Shown here one piece after another: positions 18,188-25,867 of a DNA stretch of 64,000 bases. Under the pieces are notes generated by a model. The model worked only from the letters and a program-made list of their open reading frames with translations. It did not search any database and was not told the DNA's origin. Source of the DNA: Streptomyces antibioticus (GTDB lineage Bacteria; Actinomycetota; Actinomycetes; Streptomycetales; Streptomycetaceae); contig NZ_CM007717.1 of the NCBI RefSeq assembly GCF_002019855.1, positions 1,430,452-1,494,451 on the forward strand, in the 5' to 3' direction. The translations under genes were made by a program, and so were the position numbers. Position 1 is the first letter of the stretch. Each line of letters begins with the position of its first letter.

Positions 18188-18236
18188 CTGGGAAGAAGTC
18201 GTGCAGCAATTCGACACGACTTTCTCCACTCCCAGG
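18188..18236. promoter_or_regulatory. long interrupted inverted repeat upstream of the ROK regulator
   Basis: AAGTCGTG (18196-18203) and CACGACTT (18215-18222) form a perfect 8-bp inverted repeat around an 11-base, relatively AT-rich spacer. It is framed by CCTGGGA (18188-18194) and TCCCAGG (18230-18236). The site lies between divergent genes, the ROK regulator (-) and the membrane protein starting at 18292 (+). Operator for the ROK protein is the simplest reading, but no footprint or homologous site is available to me. Confidence 0.45.
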
Positions 18237-18291
18237 ACAAAGATCTCGGACGGGCCGCGGGCGCGATGGGTGCGGCCCGTAGTCTCGGCCC

Positions 18292-19095
18292 GTGATCTCC
18301 GTGGCGCTGGCCTGTGTCGTACCGCCCGTCACAGCGCTGCTGTACGGGTCGTCCGGCCTGCGCCACCGGCGGGAGACACGATGGCGGCGGGCGGTGGCCG
18401 AGCGGTGCGCCGCCGCGCTGTCGGACGATCCGTACGCCGGCGCCGACGACCGCTGGTGGCCCGAGGACGACGTCCAGGCCGCCGCCGCGCGACTGGTGCT
18501 GGACGGGCTGGTCACCGTCAACCACCGCGGCAATCTGAGCCTGACCGCCGCGGGCGCCGATCCCGCCCGCACGGCGGGTCACCCGCTGCCGGACGCCCTG
18601 CTCACCGCCCTGCGGCGCCGCACCGCGTCGGCCGCCCTGGGCAACCTCCTGGCGCACGACACCGCCTTCCGTGCCGCCCGCGCGGACTTCCACACGGCCG
18701 TACGGGACCGGCTCGCGGCGGGGCGACCGCGCCCGCCGCGCCCGGCCGGATGTCTGACGGTGATCGGCGTCCTGCTGCTGGTCCTGGAGATGACCTTCAC
18801 CACGGTCGCGCTGCTCGACGGACGGCCGCGGGGAGCCGTCGACTGGACGGCGTCCGTCGTCGTCGGCGCGGCGCTGCTCGGGCAGTTCCACTGGCTGGGG
18901 CTGAGCGAACGGCGGGAGGCCGCCGCCACGCGCCTCGGTGATCCGGTCGCCGCACACCTGAGACAGGCCGGCGTCCATCCGGCCCTGACCGAACTGGCCG
19001 CGCGCGCCCCGGAGTCCGCCGCCCTGCTGCGGACCAGCCGCACCCGGCTGCGCCGCCGCCGCAACCGGGGCAGGCGGCGCGGCCGGGTGCTCTGA
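18292..19095 (+). CDS. predicted membrane protein, possibly TIGR04222-like
   Basis: A 267-residue protein I do not firmly recognise. An N-terminal hydrophobic stretch (residues 2-18) is followed by a helical soluble part with DDVQAAAARLVLDGLVTV, resembling a small winged-helix-like region found in TIGR04222 membrane proteins. Two further hydrophobic segments follow (about 157-178 and 186-205). The tail is very basic (RTRLRRRRNRGRRRGR), suggesting a cytoplasmic face near acidic lipid or nucleic acid. GTG start at 18292, without a strong ribosome binding site. It is divergent from the ROK regulator, and nothing in the context assigns a role. Confidence 0.6.
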   Translation: MISVALACVVPPVTALLYGSSGLRHRRETRWRRAVAERCAAALSDDPYAGADDRWWPEDDVQAAAARLVLDGLVTVNHRGNLSLTAAGADPARTAGHPLPDALLTALRRRTASAALGNLLAHDTAFRAARADFHTAVRDRLAAGRPRPPRPAGCLTVIGVLLLVLEMTFTTVALLDGRPRGAVDWTASVVVGAALLGQFHWLGLSERREAAATRLGDPVAAHLRQAGVHPALTELAARAPESAALLRTSRTRLRRRRNRGRRRGRVL

Positions 19096-19235
19096 GCCCC
19101 CTCCCCCACGACGGCACCGGCCGGTGTCCCCGCTGTCACTCGTCCGCGTGGACTTGCCCGGCGCTCCCGGCGGCCGTTCCCCCTGCCCGTGACCATGGCT
19201 GCGGACAGGCAGAACTTCCCAGGGGGGTCGGCTTC

Positions 19236-20471
19236 GTGACACGACGTCGGACATGGTTCGGGACGGTCGTACAGCGTACGCCCGCAGTGTCGGCGGCGCT
19301 CGCGACGCTCGCCGCGACCGTCCTGGTGGGGGCGGCTCCGGCGGGCGCCGCGCCCGTCTGGACCACCGTGGCGCCGGGGGTGACGTACCGGCAGTACGAC
19401 CTTGCGGCGGCCGCGGGGACGGCCCGCGCGCATGTGCTGAACGTCGACCTCGGCCATGGCCGGGTGCGGCTCGGGCTGCTGTACCCGGGGGCGGTCGCGG
19501 CGCGTGCGCGCCTGTCCTCGCTGGCCGACGCCCGGCGGGCCGTCGCCGGGATCAACGGCGACTTCTTCAACATCTCGGAGACCCAGCATCCGGGCGTCCC
19601 GGCGACCGGCGCGAGCGTGGGTCCGGCGATCGCCGAGGGCCGGGTGCTCAAGGGGGCCGTCCCGGTCGGGCAGCGGTTCGGGCCCGAGCTGCCGCCGGGC
19701 ACCGGCACCGAGGCCGTGGTCGGCGTGGACACCGGCGGCCGGGCCCGGGTGGACAGTCTGTCGCTGTCGGGCTCGGTGAGCGCCCTCGGACGGCGGCTGA
19801 CGTTGCGCGGGCTCAACCAGTACGCGCTGCCGGAGAACTCGATCGGCGCCTTCACCTCCGACTGGGGCGGCGTCGCGCGCACCCGGGCCGTCTGCGGCAC
19901 GGACACCGACCGGGCCGCCCCGTGCGCCACCAGGACCTACGAGGTGACGGTCAGGAGGGGCCAGGTGGTGTCGGCGTCGGCCAGGCCCGGGAGCGGTGCC
20001 GTCGCCGCGGGCACCACGGTGCTCCTCGGCCGGGAGGCGGGCGCGGCGCGCCTGCGGACACTCCGGGTGGGCGAGCGCGTGACCGTGCGGTACGGACTGG
20101 ACTCCGCGTCGTCCGCGGCGTACCGCTTCGCGGTCGGCGGGTACCCGGTGCTGGCGGGCGGCAGGGCCCGGGCCGGTCTGGACACCCGGGTCACGGCGGT
20201 GCGGACGGCCGTCGGGATCGGCGCGGGCGGACGGCGGGTGTATCTGTTCGCGCTGGACGGCGCGGCCGCTCACCGCACGGGTCTGACGGTCGCCGAGGTC
20301 GCCGCCGCGCTGAGGGCGCTCGGCGCCACCGAGGGGTTCAGCCTGGACGGCGGCGGCTCGACCACCCTGGTGACCCGGGCGCCGGGCGCCGCCCGGGTGA
20401 CGGTCCGCAACCGTCCCTCGGGCGGCGCCGAGCGTGCCGTGCCGAACGGCATCGGGGTCTTCACCCGATAG
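19236..20471 (+). CDS. secreted phosphodiester glycosidase family protein (NAGPA domain)
   Basis: A 411-residue exported protein. The signal peptide has basic residues (TRRRTWFG), a hydrophobic core and AGAAP at the cleavage region near residue 40. Mature motifs AGINGDFFNI and the C-terminal GFSLDGGGSTTLV are the hallmark residues of the phosphodiester glycosidase (NAGPA-type) domain, which removes a sugar linked through a phosphodiester. A middle segment (about 205-290) reads like an inserted beta domain. GTG at 19236 follows AGGGGGG. It is probably active in the cell wall or outside the cell; the substrate is unknown and could be a teichoic-acid-like polymer or a capped sugar. Confidence 0.85.
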   Translation: MTRRRTWFGTVVQRTPAVSAALATLAATVLVGAAPAGAAPVWTTVAPGVTYRQYDLAAAAGTARAHVLNVDLGHGRVRLGLLYPGAVAARARLSSLADARRAVAGINGDFFNISETQHPGVPATGASVGPAIAEGRVLKGAVPVGQRFGPELPPGTGTEAVVGVDTGGRARVDSLSLSGSVSALGRRLTLRGLNQYALPENSIGAFTSDWGGVARTRAVCGTDTDRAAPCATRTYEVTVRRGQVVSASARPGSGAVAAGTTVLLGREAGAARLRTLRVGERVTVRYGLDSASSAAYRFAVGGYPVLAGGRARAGLDTRVTAVRTAVGIGAGGRRVYLFALDGAAAHRTGLTVAEVAAALRALGATEGFSLDGGGSTTLVTRAPGAARVTVRNRPSGGAERAVPNGIGVFTR

Positions 20472-20483
20472 GCGGCCCCGGCC

Positions 20484-20678
20484 TCAGGGCCGGAGACTGC
20501 CCACGATGTCGGCGGTCGCCGTGAGGCCGCTCTGGATGGTGGGCGCCATGCTCGTACCGGCCAGGAAGAAGCCGAGCAGCAGACAGACCAGCGCGTGCGA
20601 CATCTTCAGTCCGCCGTTGCGCAGGAAGATCACCGCCAGGATCAGCAGCAACAGCACCACGGAAATGGAAACGGCCAT
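20484..20678 (-). CDS. small two-helix membrane protein
   Basis: A 64-residue protein with two hydrophobic segments (residues 3-19, SISVVLLLLILAVIFLR, and about 29-46) separated by NGGLKMSHA. ATG at 20678 has a clear GGAGGAGG ribosome binding site. I recall similar 60-70-residue proteins as conserved hypotheticals in Streptomyces. It is convergent with the glycosidase gene, with 12 bases between stops, and downstream of the phosphodiesterase-like gene in the same direction. Function unknown. Confidence 0.75.
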   Translation of the reverse strand: MAVSISVVLLLLILAVIFLRNGGLKMSHALVCLLLGFFLAGTSMAPTIQSGLTATADIVGSLRP

Positions 20679-20782
20679 CGTCAACCTCCTCCGCCACGTC
20701 CGCTTTCGCGGCGTTCGGCCGCAAGTGTGGCGTAACGGAGGGTTCGTCAGGGCGGCTGACCTGTCCGCCGAACGAGTGGTGT

Positions 20783-21658
20783 CTACGGCGTCCGGCGCGC
20801 GTCGAGGAACGCCTCCAGGCCGGCCAGGTCGTCGGTGTTGAGGTGGTCGACGCCCGCGGCGAGGAGTTCCGTCCACACCGCGTCACGGGCGGGTCCGGCG
20901 AGGTCCGGGGTGGCCCAGAACCGTACCCGCTGGCCGCGCGCGTGGGCCGCCGCGACGATCGTGCGCAGTCTGCGCCGCTCCGCCTCGGGGAAGGCGCCGA
21001 CGCCGAGCCATCCGAAGTTCAGGGTCCAGTTGTCGCTGATCAGCGGGGCGAAGGCGGCGTCGGTGGTCCCGAGGTCGGCGAGCCGTCCGTCGTAGAAGGC
21101 GTGGCGCACGGCCTGCGCCGCCAGGGGGACGCGGGCCGCCCGGTCGCCGGAGACGACGGCGGTGACCGCGCCCGGCCACACCCTGCCGTGCGCGTAGGTA
21201 GTGAACAGGCCGTGGTACCGGCGCAGTTGGTGGTCGAGCGCGAGGTAGGTCGAGGCGCCCTCGGTCTTGATGTCGACGAGCAGTTGCAGGGGCTGCCGGT
21301 GTCCCCGGTACACCGAGCCGTGGTGGGCCCGCACCCGGGCGGCGAGCGGGGCGAGGTAGAGGGACTCCAGGGTGCGGGCGGGGTCGAGCTGGTCCGCCGA
21401 GTGGGCGACGAGGAGTGCGCCGTCGACCAGGAAGATGTCGGCCTCGACGCTGCCGAAGCGGTGGTCGAGGGCGTCGAGGAGGGGGCGGGGGTGCTCGTAG
21501 TCGTTGTGGGCGTGGGCCCGCCACAGCGGGCGGGGGCCGGGCGGGCGGCCGTCGGCCGAGGCATCGGTGGCGAAGGCGCTGCCGGCGGGCGGGGCGAGCA
21601 CCGCGGCGGCGGTGACGGCGAGGCCGGTGAGCGCTCGGCGACGGGTGACGAAGGACAT
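20783..21658 (-). CDS. secreted PI-PLC/glycerophosphodiester phosphodiesterase-like protein
   Basis: A 291-residue exported protein. Tat-type N-terminus VTRRRALTGLAVTAAAVL, with cleavage expected near residue 30 (SAFATDA). The mature part starts with AHNDYEHPRPLLDAL and continues with GSVEADIFLVDGALLVAH, where the His and acidic pair match the catalytic/metal region of TIM-barrel phosphodiesterases. LLVDIKTEG and the C-terminal VDHLNTDD complete the pattern. Start at 21658 was chosen for the GGGAGG five to ten bases upstream. It probably degrades phosphodiester-linked alcohols outside the cell. Close homologues are often labelled simply as phosphatidylinositol-specific phospholipase C/GDPD family. 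Confidence 0.82.
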   Translation of the reverse strand: MSFVTRRRALTGLAVTAAAVLAPPAGSAFATDASADGRPPGPRPLWRAHAHNDYEHPRPLLDALDHRFGSVEADIFLVDGALLVAHSADQLDPARTLESLYLAPLAARVRAHHGSVYRGHRQPLQLLVDIKTEGASTYLALDHQLRRYHGLFTTYAHGRVWPGAVTAVVSGDRAARVPLAAQAVRHAFYDGRLADLGTTDAAFAPLISDNWTLNFGWLGVGAFPEAERRRLRTIVAAAHARGQRVRFWATPDLAGPARDAVWTELLAAGVDHLNTDDLAGLEAFLDARRTP

Positions 21659-21797
21659 GGTGTTCCTCCCTGTGGGGCGGGTCCGAACCACAGGGAGTAT
21701 GGGGCCGCGCGCACCACAACGAACCGCCGCACGCGAGGAGTTGGCCGGACCGCCGCCCCTTGTTCACCCCTCTTCGCCCCTCCCGCGCGAGCGCACG

Positions 21798-21827
21798 GAA
21801 AAGCCCGCCCCGGCCCGGGGCGGGCTT
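21798..21827 (-). terminator. intrinsic terminator of the quinone-oxidoreductase/acyl-CoA dehydrogenase operon
   Basis: AAGCCCGCCCCGG and CCGGGGCGGGCTT form a perfect 13-bp inverted repeat around one base (21801-21827). On the minus strand the stem is followed by a short T-run (TTTT), 13 bases past the stop of the minus-strand acyl-CoA dehydrogenase. This is a standard Rho-independent layout for the operon ending at 21841. Confidence 0.8.
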
Positions 21828-21840
21828 CGCCGCGTGACGC

Positions 21841-22932
21841 TCAGGGCGCGCGCAGGTCGACCAGTTCGGCCAGCGCCTCGCGGTGGGCGCCCGCCGTGCC
21901 GTAGGCGATCGAGTCGGCCTTGGCCCGCTTGAGGCACAGGTGGACGGGGTGTTCCCAGGTCATGCCGATGCCGCCGTGCAGTTGCAGGGCCTCCTCGGCG
22001 GCCCGGACGGCGACGGACGCCGCGTACGCCTGGGCGACGGCGACCGCCACGTCGATGTCATGGCCGGTGGCGAGCGCGTCGGCGGCGCCCCGGGCGGCGG
22101 CCCGCAGGTTGACGACCTCCAGCCAGAGCTGGGCGAGCCGGTGCTTGAGCGCCTGGAAGCCGCCGACCGGACGGTTGAACTGCTTGCGGTCCTTGAGATA
22201 GCGGACGGTCTCGGTCAACGCCCAGTCGGCGAGCCCGAGTTGTTCGGAGGCGAGCAGCCCGGCACCGGCCGACAGCGCGCGCCGCACGGCGGGTTCGGCG
22301 TCCCCGATCCGGCGGCCCGCGGCACCGGTGAGGGTGACGGTGGCGAGCGGGCGGGTCAGGTCGAGGGAGATCTGCGGGGTGACGGTCGCGTCGGCGGCCT
22401 CGACCGCGTACAGCCCGCCGTCGGCGGCGGGCACCAGCAGCACGTCGGCGGCCGCCGCGTCCGCGATGCCGGTCAACTCGCCGTGCAGGGCGCCCGCTTC
22501 GAGGCGTACGGCCGGGAAGGCGGCGCCGGGGGCGGTGTGGAGGCCGACCGCGAGCACGCCGACGGTTCGCCCCGACGCCAGCCGTCCGAGCAGTTCCTCG
22601 TCCTGGCAGGCGAGCAGCGCCTCGGTGGCGACCACGGCACTGGTCAGATACGGCACGGGCGCGACCGCGCGGCCCAACTCCTCCAGGACGACGGCGGCTT
22701 CGCGGTGCGTGGCGCCCTGTCCGCCCTGCGCCTCGGGGATCAGCAGTCCGGCCAGCCCCATCCCGTCGGCCAGCGCCTTCCAGGCGGCCGGGTCGTGCGG
22801 GGCGTCGGACTCGGCGCGCGCGATGACCGAGGGCGCGTCGCAGTGGTCGGCCAGCAGATCCCGTACGGCCGCGCGCAGCGCCTCTTCCTCCTCCGAGTAC
22901 AGCAGGTCGGGCTGCGTCGGCTGCGGCTTCAT
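21841..22932 (-). CDS. acyl-CoA dehydrogenase (second subunit-like)
   Basis: A 363-residue FAD-dependent acyl-CoA dehydrogenase-fold protein. The N-terminal helical domain (LLYSEEEEALRAAVRDLLADH) and middle beta domain are divergent. The C-terminal helical domain has KQFNRPVGGFQALKHRLAQL and ALQLHGGIGMTWEHPVHLCLKRA, typical FAD/tetramer contacts. The Glu catalytic base of classic members is not obvious, so it may be the partner subunit of a heteromeric enzyme, as described for actinobacterial FadE pairs. Its ATG overlaps the preceding dehydrogenase stop (ATGA at 22929-22932), consistent with co-assembly with that protein. Confidence 0.88.
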   Translation of the reverse strand: MKPQPTQPDLLYSEEEEALRAAVRDLLADHCDAPSVIARAESDAPHDPAAWKALADGMGLAGLLIPEAQGGQGATHREAAVVLEELGRAVAPVPYLTSAVVATEALLACQDEELLGRLASGRTVGVLAVGLHTAPGAAFPAVRLEAGALHGELTGIADAAAADVLLVPAADGGLYAVEAADATVTPQISLDLTRPLATVTLTGAAGRRIGDAEPAVRRALSAGAGLLASEQLGLADWALTETVRYLKDRKQFNRPVGGFQALKHRLAQLWLEVVNLRAAARGAADALATGHDIDVAVAVAQAYAASVAVRAAEEALQLHGGIGMTWEHPVHLCLKRAKADSIAYGTAGAHREALAELVDLRAP

Positions 22933-24113
22933 CGGGACAGGTCCTTCCACGCGACGTCCTTGTCGGTGCGCGGTTCGGCGGGCAGGCCCAGAACGCGCTC
23001 GGCGACGATGTTCAGCAGGACCTCGCTGGTCCCGCCCTCGATGCTGTTGCCCTTGGAGCGAAGGTAGCGGTAGCCGGCGTCCCGGCCGGTGAAGTCGACC
23101 AGTTCCGGACGGCGCATGGTCCAGTCGTCGTACAACAGCCCTTCCTCGCCGCGCAGTTCGACCTCCAGGCCGCTGATCTCCTGGTTGAGGCGGGCGAAGG
23201 CGAGTTTCATACCGGAGCCCTCGTAGCCGGGCTGGCCCGCGACGAGCTGCTGGCGCAGGCGCTCGGCGGTGAGGCGGGCGACCTCGGCCTCGACCCACAG
23301 CTTCAGCAGCCGCTGGTGCAGATCGTGGGTGCGCAGCTCGGGGCGCTCGCGCCAGGTGCGGGAGACGGGGCCGATCATGCCGCCCTCGCGGGGCAGCCGC
23401 ATGCCGCCGATGGAGACGCGCTCGTTCATCAGGGTGGTCTGCGCGACGCGCCAGCCGTCGCCGACCTCGCCGAGGCGGCGGGAGTCGGGGATGCGGACGT
23501 CGGTGAGGAAGACCTCGTTGAACTCGGCCTCACCGGTGATCTGGCGCAGCGGCCGCACCTCGACGCCGGGGTCGGTCATGTCGCAGACGAAGTAGGTGAT
23601 ACCGGCGTGCTTGGGCACGTCCGGGTCGGTGCGGGCGATGAGGATGGCCCAGCGGGCGACATGGGCGCTGGAGGTCCACACCTTCTGCCCGTTGACCACC
23701 CAGGTGTCGCCCTCGCGGACCGCCCGGGTGCCGAGGGCGGCCAGGTCGGAGCCGGCGCCCGGCTCGCTGAAGAGCTGGCACCAGACCTCCTCCCCCACCC
23801 ACAGGGGCCGCAGGAAGCGCTGTTTCTGTTCCTCGGTGCCGTACTTCAGGAGGGTCGGCGCGGCCATGCCGAGGCCGATGCCGATCCGGCGCGGGTCGTT
23901 GTCGGGGGCGCCGGCGGCCTCCAGCTCGGTGTCCACGACGGCCTGGAGGGAGCGCGGCGCGCCGAGTCCGCCGAGGCCCTCCGGGTAGTGCACCCAGGCC
24001 AGGCCCGCGTCGTAGCGGGCCTTGAGGAAGTCGAGGCGGTCGGTGGTGGCGGGCGGGTGCGCGGCCAGCAACTCGGCTGTGCGGCGCGTGAGTTCGGCGG
24101 CGTCGATCGTCAT
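22929..24113 (-). CDS. acyl-CoA dehydrogenase
   Basis: A 394-residue acyl-CoA dehydrogenase. The FAD-binding motif WCQLFSEPGAGSDLAAL lies near residues 110-127, VVNGQKVWTSSAHVARW follows, and the C-terminal GNSIEGGTSEVLLNIVAERVL is the usual end-of-domain motif. It is the middle gene of a three-gene operon with four-base overlaps at both ends: quinone oxidoreductase before, second dehydrogenase after. This tight pairing points to a heteromeric enzyme acting on an unusual acyl-CoA (branched, aromatic or sterol-like) rather than bulk fatty acids. The substrate is not readable. Confidence 0.9.
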   Translation of the reverse strand: MTIDAAELTRRTAELLAAHPPATTDRLDFLKARYDAGLAWVHYPEGLGGLGAPRSLQAVVDTELEAAGAPDNDPRRIGIGLGMAAPTLLKYGTEEQKQRFLRPLWVGEEVWCQLFSEPGAGSDLAALGTRAVREGDTWVVNGQKVWTSSAHVARWAILIARTDPDVPKHAGITYFVCDMTDPGVEVRPLRQITGEAEFNEVFLTDVRIPDSRRLGEVGDGWRVAQTTLMNERVSIGGMRLPREGGMIGPVSRTWRERPELRTHDLHQRLLKLWVEAEVARLTAERLRQQLVAGQPGYEGSGMKLAFARLNQEISGLEVELRGEEGLLYDDWTMRRPELVDFTGRDAGYRYLRSKGNSIEGGTSEVLLNIVAERVLGLPAEPRTDKDVAWKDLSR

Positions 24114-25087
24114 GCGGCGGCTCCGTTCCGCAGCGACGGTACGACGGCGACCCGGCCGGTGGTGGTGCCGTCGGCGACCCGCTGCACGGCGGCGGCCGCC
24201 CCGGCGAGCGGGACGCGCTCGCTGATCAGCGGCTTGATCGCGCCGCGCGCGGCCAGCTCGGTGAGCTGCTCGTGGCAGCGCAGGACGAGCTTGGGGTTCT
24301 TGGTGTTGTACAGGCCCCAGTGCAGGCCGAGGATCGAGTAGTTCTTGACCAGGGCGTGGTTCAGGGCGGGGCTCGGGATGGTCCCGCTGGCGAAGCCGAC
24401 GACCACGATCCGGCCCTCGAAGGCGACGACCTTGGTGGACTGCGTGTAGGCGTCGCCGCCGACGGGGTCGTAGATCACGTCCGCGCCCCGGCCGCCGGTG
24501 GCCTCCTTCACGGCGGCGACGACGTCCTCGGCACGGCGGTCGATCACCACGTCACAGCCCGCCTCCCGGGCCGCGGCGGCCTTGTCGGCGCCGCCGACGA
24601 CCCCGATGACCCGGGCGCCGGCGGCCTTGCCGAGCTGGACGGCCGCGGTGCCGACGCCGCCCGCGGCGGCGTGCACGAGCAGGGTCTCGCCGGCTTCGAG
24701 CCCGGCCCGCCGGTGCAGCCCGAACCAGCCGGTCTGGTAGCCGATGTGCAGGGCGGCGGCCTCGGCGTCGTCCAGCGCGTCGGGGGCGGGCAGCAGGGCG
24801 GCGGCGTCCGCGACGGCGTACTCGGCGAAACCGCCGTACGGCAGGGCCGGGTTGGCGATGACGCGGCGGCCGTCCTCGGTCTCGCCGCAGATCTCCACGC
24901 CCGGGGTGAAGGGCAGCGGCGGGCGGACCTGGTAGTGGCCGCGGCACATCAGCGCGTCCGGGAAGTTGACGTTCGCGGCGCGCACCCTGAGCAGGACCTG
25001 GCCGTCGCCGGGCGTGGGCCGCTCCACCTCCTCGAGCCGCATCACCTCGCTCGGCTCGCCGTTCTCGTGCACCTGCCATGCCTGCAT
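24110..25087 (-). CDS. NADPH:quinone oxidoreductase family protein (zinc-free MDR)
   Basis: A 325-residue medium-chain dehydrogenase/reductase. N-terminal GroES-like domain (MQAWQVHENGEPSEVMRLEEV), then a Rossmann domain with the cofactor motif VHAAAGGVGTAAVQLGKAAG near residues 140-160. No zinc-binding cysteine set is visible, consistent with the quinone reductase/enoyl reductase branch. ATG at 25087 has GGAGG eight to twelve bases upstream. It is the first gene of the operon with the two acyl-CoA dehydrogenases and sits behind a candidate TetR-type operator at 25175-25186. It may reduce an enoyl-CoA-like intermediate or act as an electron partner. Confidence 0.88.
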   Translation of the reverse strand: MQAWQVHENGEPSEVMRLEEVERPTPGDGQVLLRVRAANVNFPDALMCRGHYQVRPPLPFTPGVEICGETEDGRRVIANPALPYGGFAEYAVADAAALLPAPDALDDAEAAALHIGYQTGWFGLHRRAGLEAGETLLVHAAAGGVGTAAVQLGKAAGARVIGVVGGADKAAAAREAGCDVVIDRRAEDVVAAVKEATGGRGADVIYDPVGGDAYTQSTKVVAFEGRIVVVGFASGTIPSPALNHALVKNYSILGLHWGLYNTKNPKLVLRCHEQLTELAARGAIKPLISERVPLAGAAAAVQRVADGTTTGRVAVVPSLRNGAAA

Positions 25088-25174
25088 GCGGAGCCTCCAC
25101 GGGACTGCGTCGTCCGACCGGCGTTCCCGACCGGCGTGCCCGGACGGTGTTCCGACCGGGGTCGATCGCATACT

Positions 25175-25186
25175 AAGCGGTCGCTT
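25175..25186. promoter_or_regulatory. candidate TetR-type operator AAGCG-GT-CGCTT
   Basis: AAGCG and CGCTT form a perfect inverted repeat around two bases, inside the stretch TACTAAGCGGTCGCTTGC, 88 bases upstream of the quinone-oxidoreductase ATG. Sites of this kind are common in front of actinobacterial acyl-CoA dehydrogenase operons under TetR control. No adjacent TetR gene is present here; the one in the window (32031) is 7 kb away. Confidence 0.45.
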
Positions 25187-25229
25187 GCCGATCAGGGAAC
25201 AGCGGAACCCGGGGAAACAGCCGGACGTG

Positions 25230-25802
25230 TCACGCCCCCGACGGCCGCGCCCGTACGTGCATCCGCTCGCCCTGCGGCCCGAAGAGGCTCAGGAACTCCG
25301 CCGGGCCCTCCCCCGTCGACCCGAACCAGTGCGGCACGCGCGTGTCGAACTCGGCCGCCTCGCCCGCCGTCATCACCACGTCGTGCTCGCCGAGCACCAC
25401 CCGCAGCCGCCCGGACAGCACGTACAGCCATTCGTAGCCCTCGTGGGTGCGCGGCTCCGGCTCCTCGTCGCGCCGCGGGACCAGCACCTTGAACGCCTGG
25501 AGGCCGCCCGGCTGCCGGGTCAGCGGCCAGAAGGTGCGCCCGTGCCGCACCAGCGGCCGGGAGCGCACCCGCGGGTCGCCCACCGGCGGGGCGCCGACCA
25601 GCTCGTCCAGCGGCACCTGGTGGGCCTGCGCGATCGGCAGCAGCAGCTCCAGGCTGGGCTTGCGCAGCCCCGACTCCAGCCGGGACAGCGTGCTGACCGA
25701 GATGCCGGTCGTCTCGGACAGCGCCGCGAGGGTCACCTCCCGCTCCTTCCGGATCCGGCGCAGCCGGGGCCCCACCTCCGCCAGAACATCGTCAGCACTC
25801 AT
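25230..25802 (-). CDS. XRE family regulator with C-terminal cupin domain
   Basis: A 190-residue two-domain regulator. Helix-turn-helix at residues about 10-65 (LRRIRKEREVTLAALSETTG, then ISVSTLSRLESGLRKPSLE) and a cupin_2 sensor at about 110-185 (HEGYEWLYVLSGRLRVVLG, PHWFGSTGEGPAEFLSLFG). It probably binds a small ligand through the cupin barrel. It diverges from the thioredoxin-reductase-like gene at 25868, with a 65-base spacer that must hold both promoters, so it is likely to control that gene. ATG at 25802 lacks a strong ribosome binding site and could be near-leaderless. Confidence 0.88.
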   Translation of the reverse strand: MSADDVLAEVGPRLRRIRKEREVTLAALSETTGISVSTLSRLESGLRKPSLELLLPIAQAHQVPLDELVGAPPVGDPRVRSRPLVRHGRTFWPLTRQPGGLQAFKVLVPRRDEEPEPRTHEGYEWLYVLSGRLRVVLGEHDVVMTAGEAAEFDTRVPHWFGSTGEGPAEFLSLFGPQGERMHVRARPSGA

Positions 25803-25867
25803 GTCTCTTATTGCAGGATCGGCAAAGAGGTTTGTCAATCCCGCGCCTGCGGAGCGACCGTGGCGGC

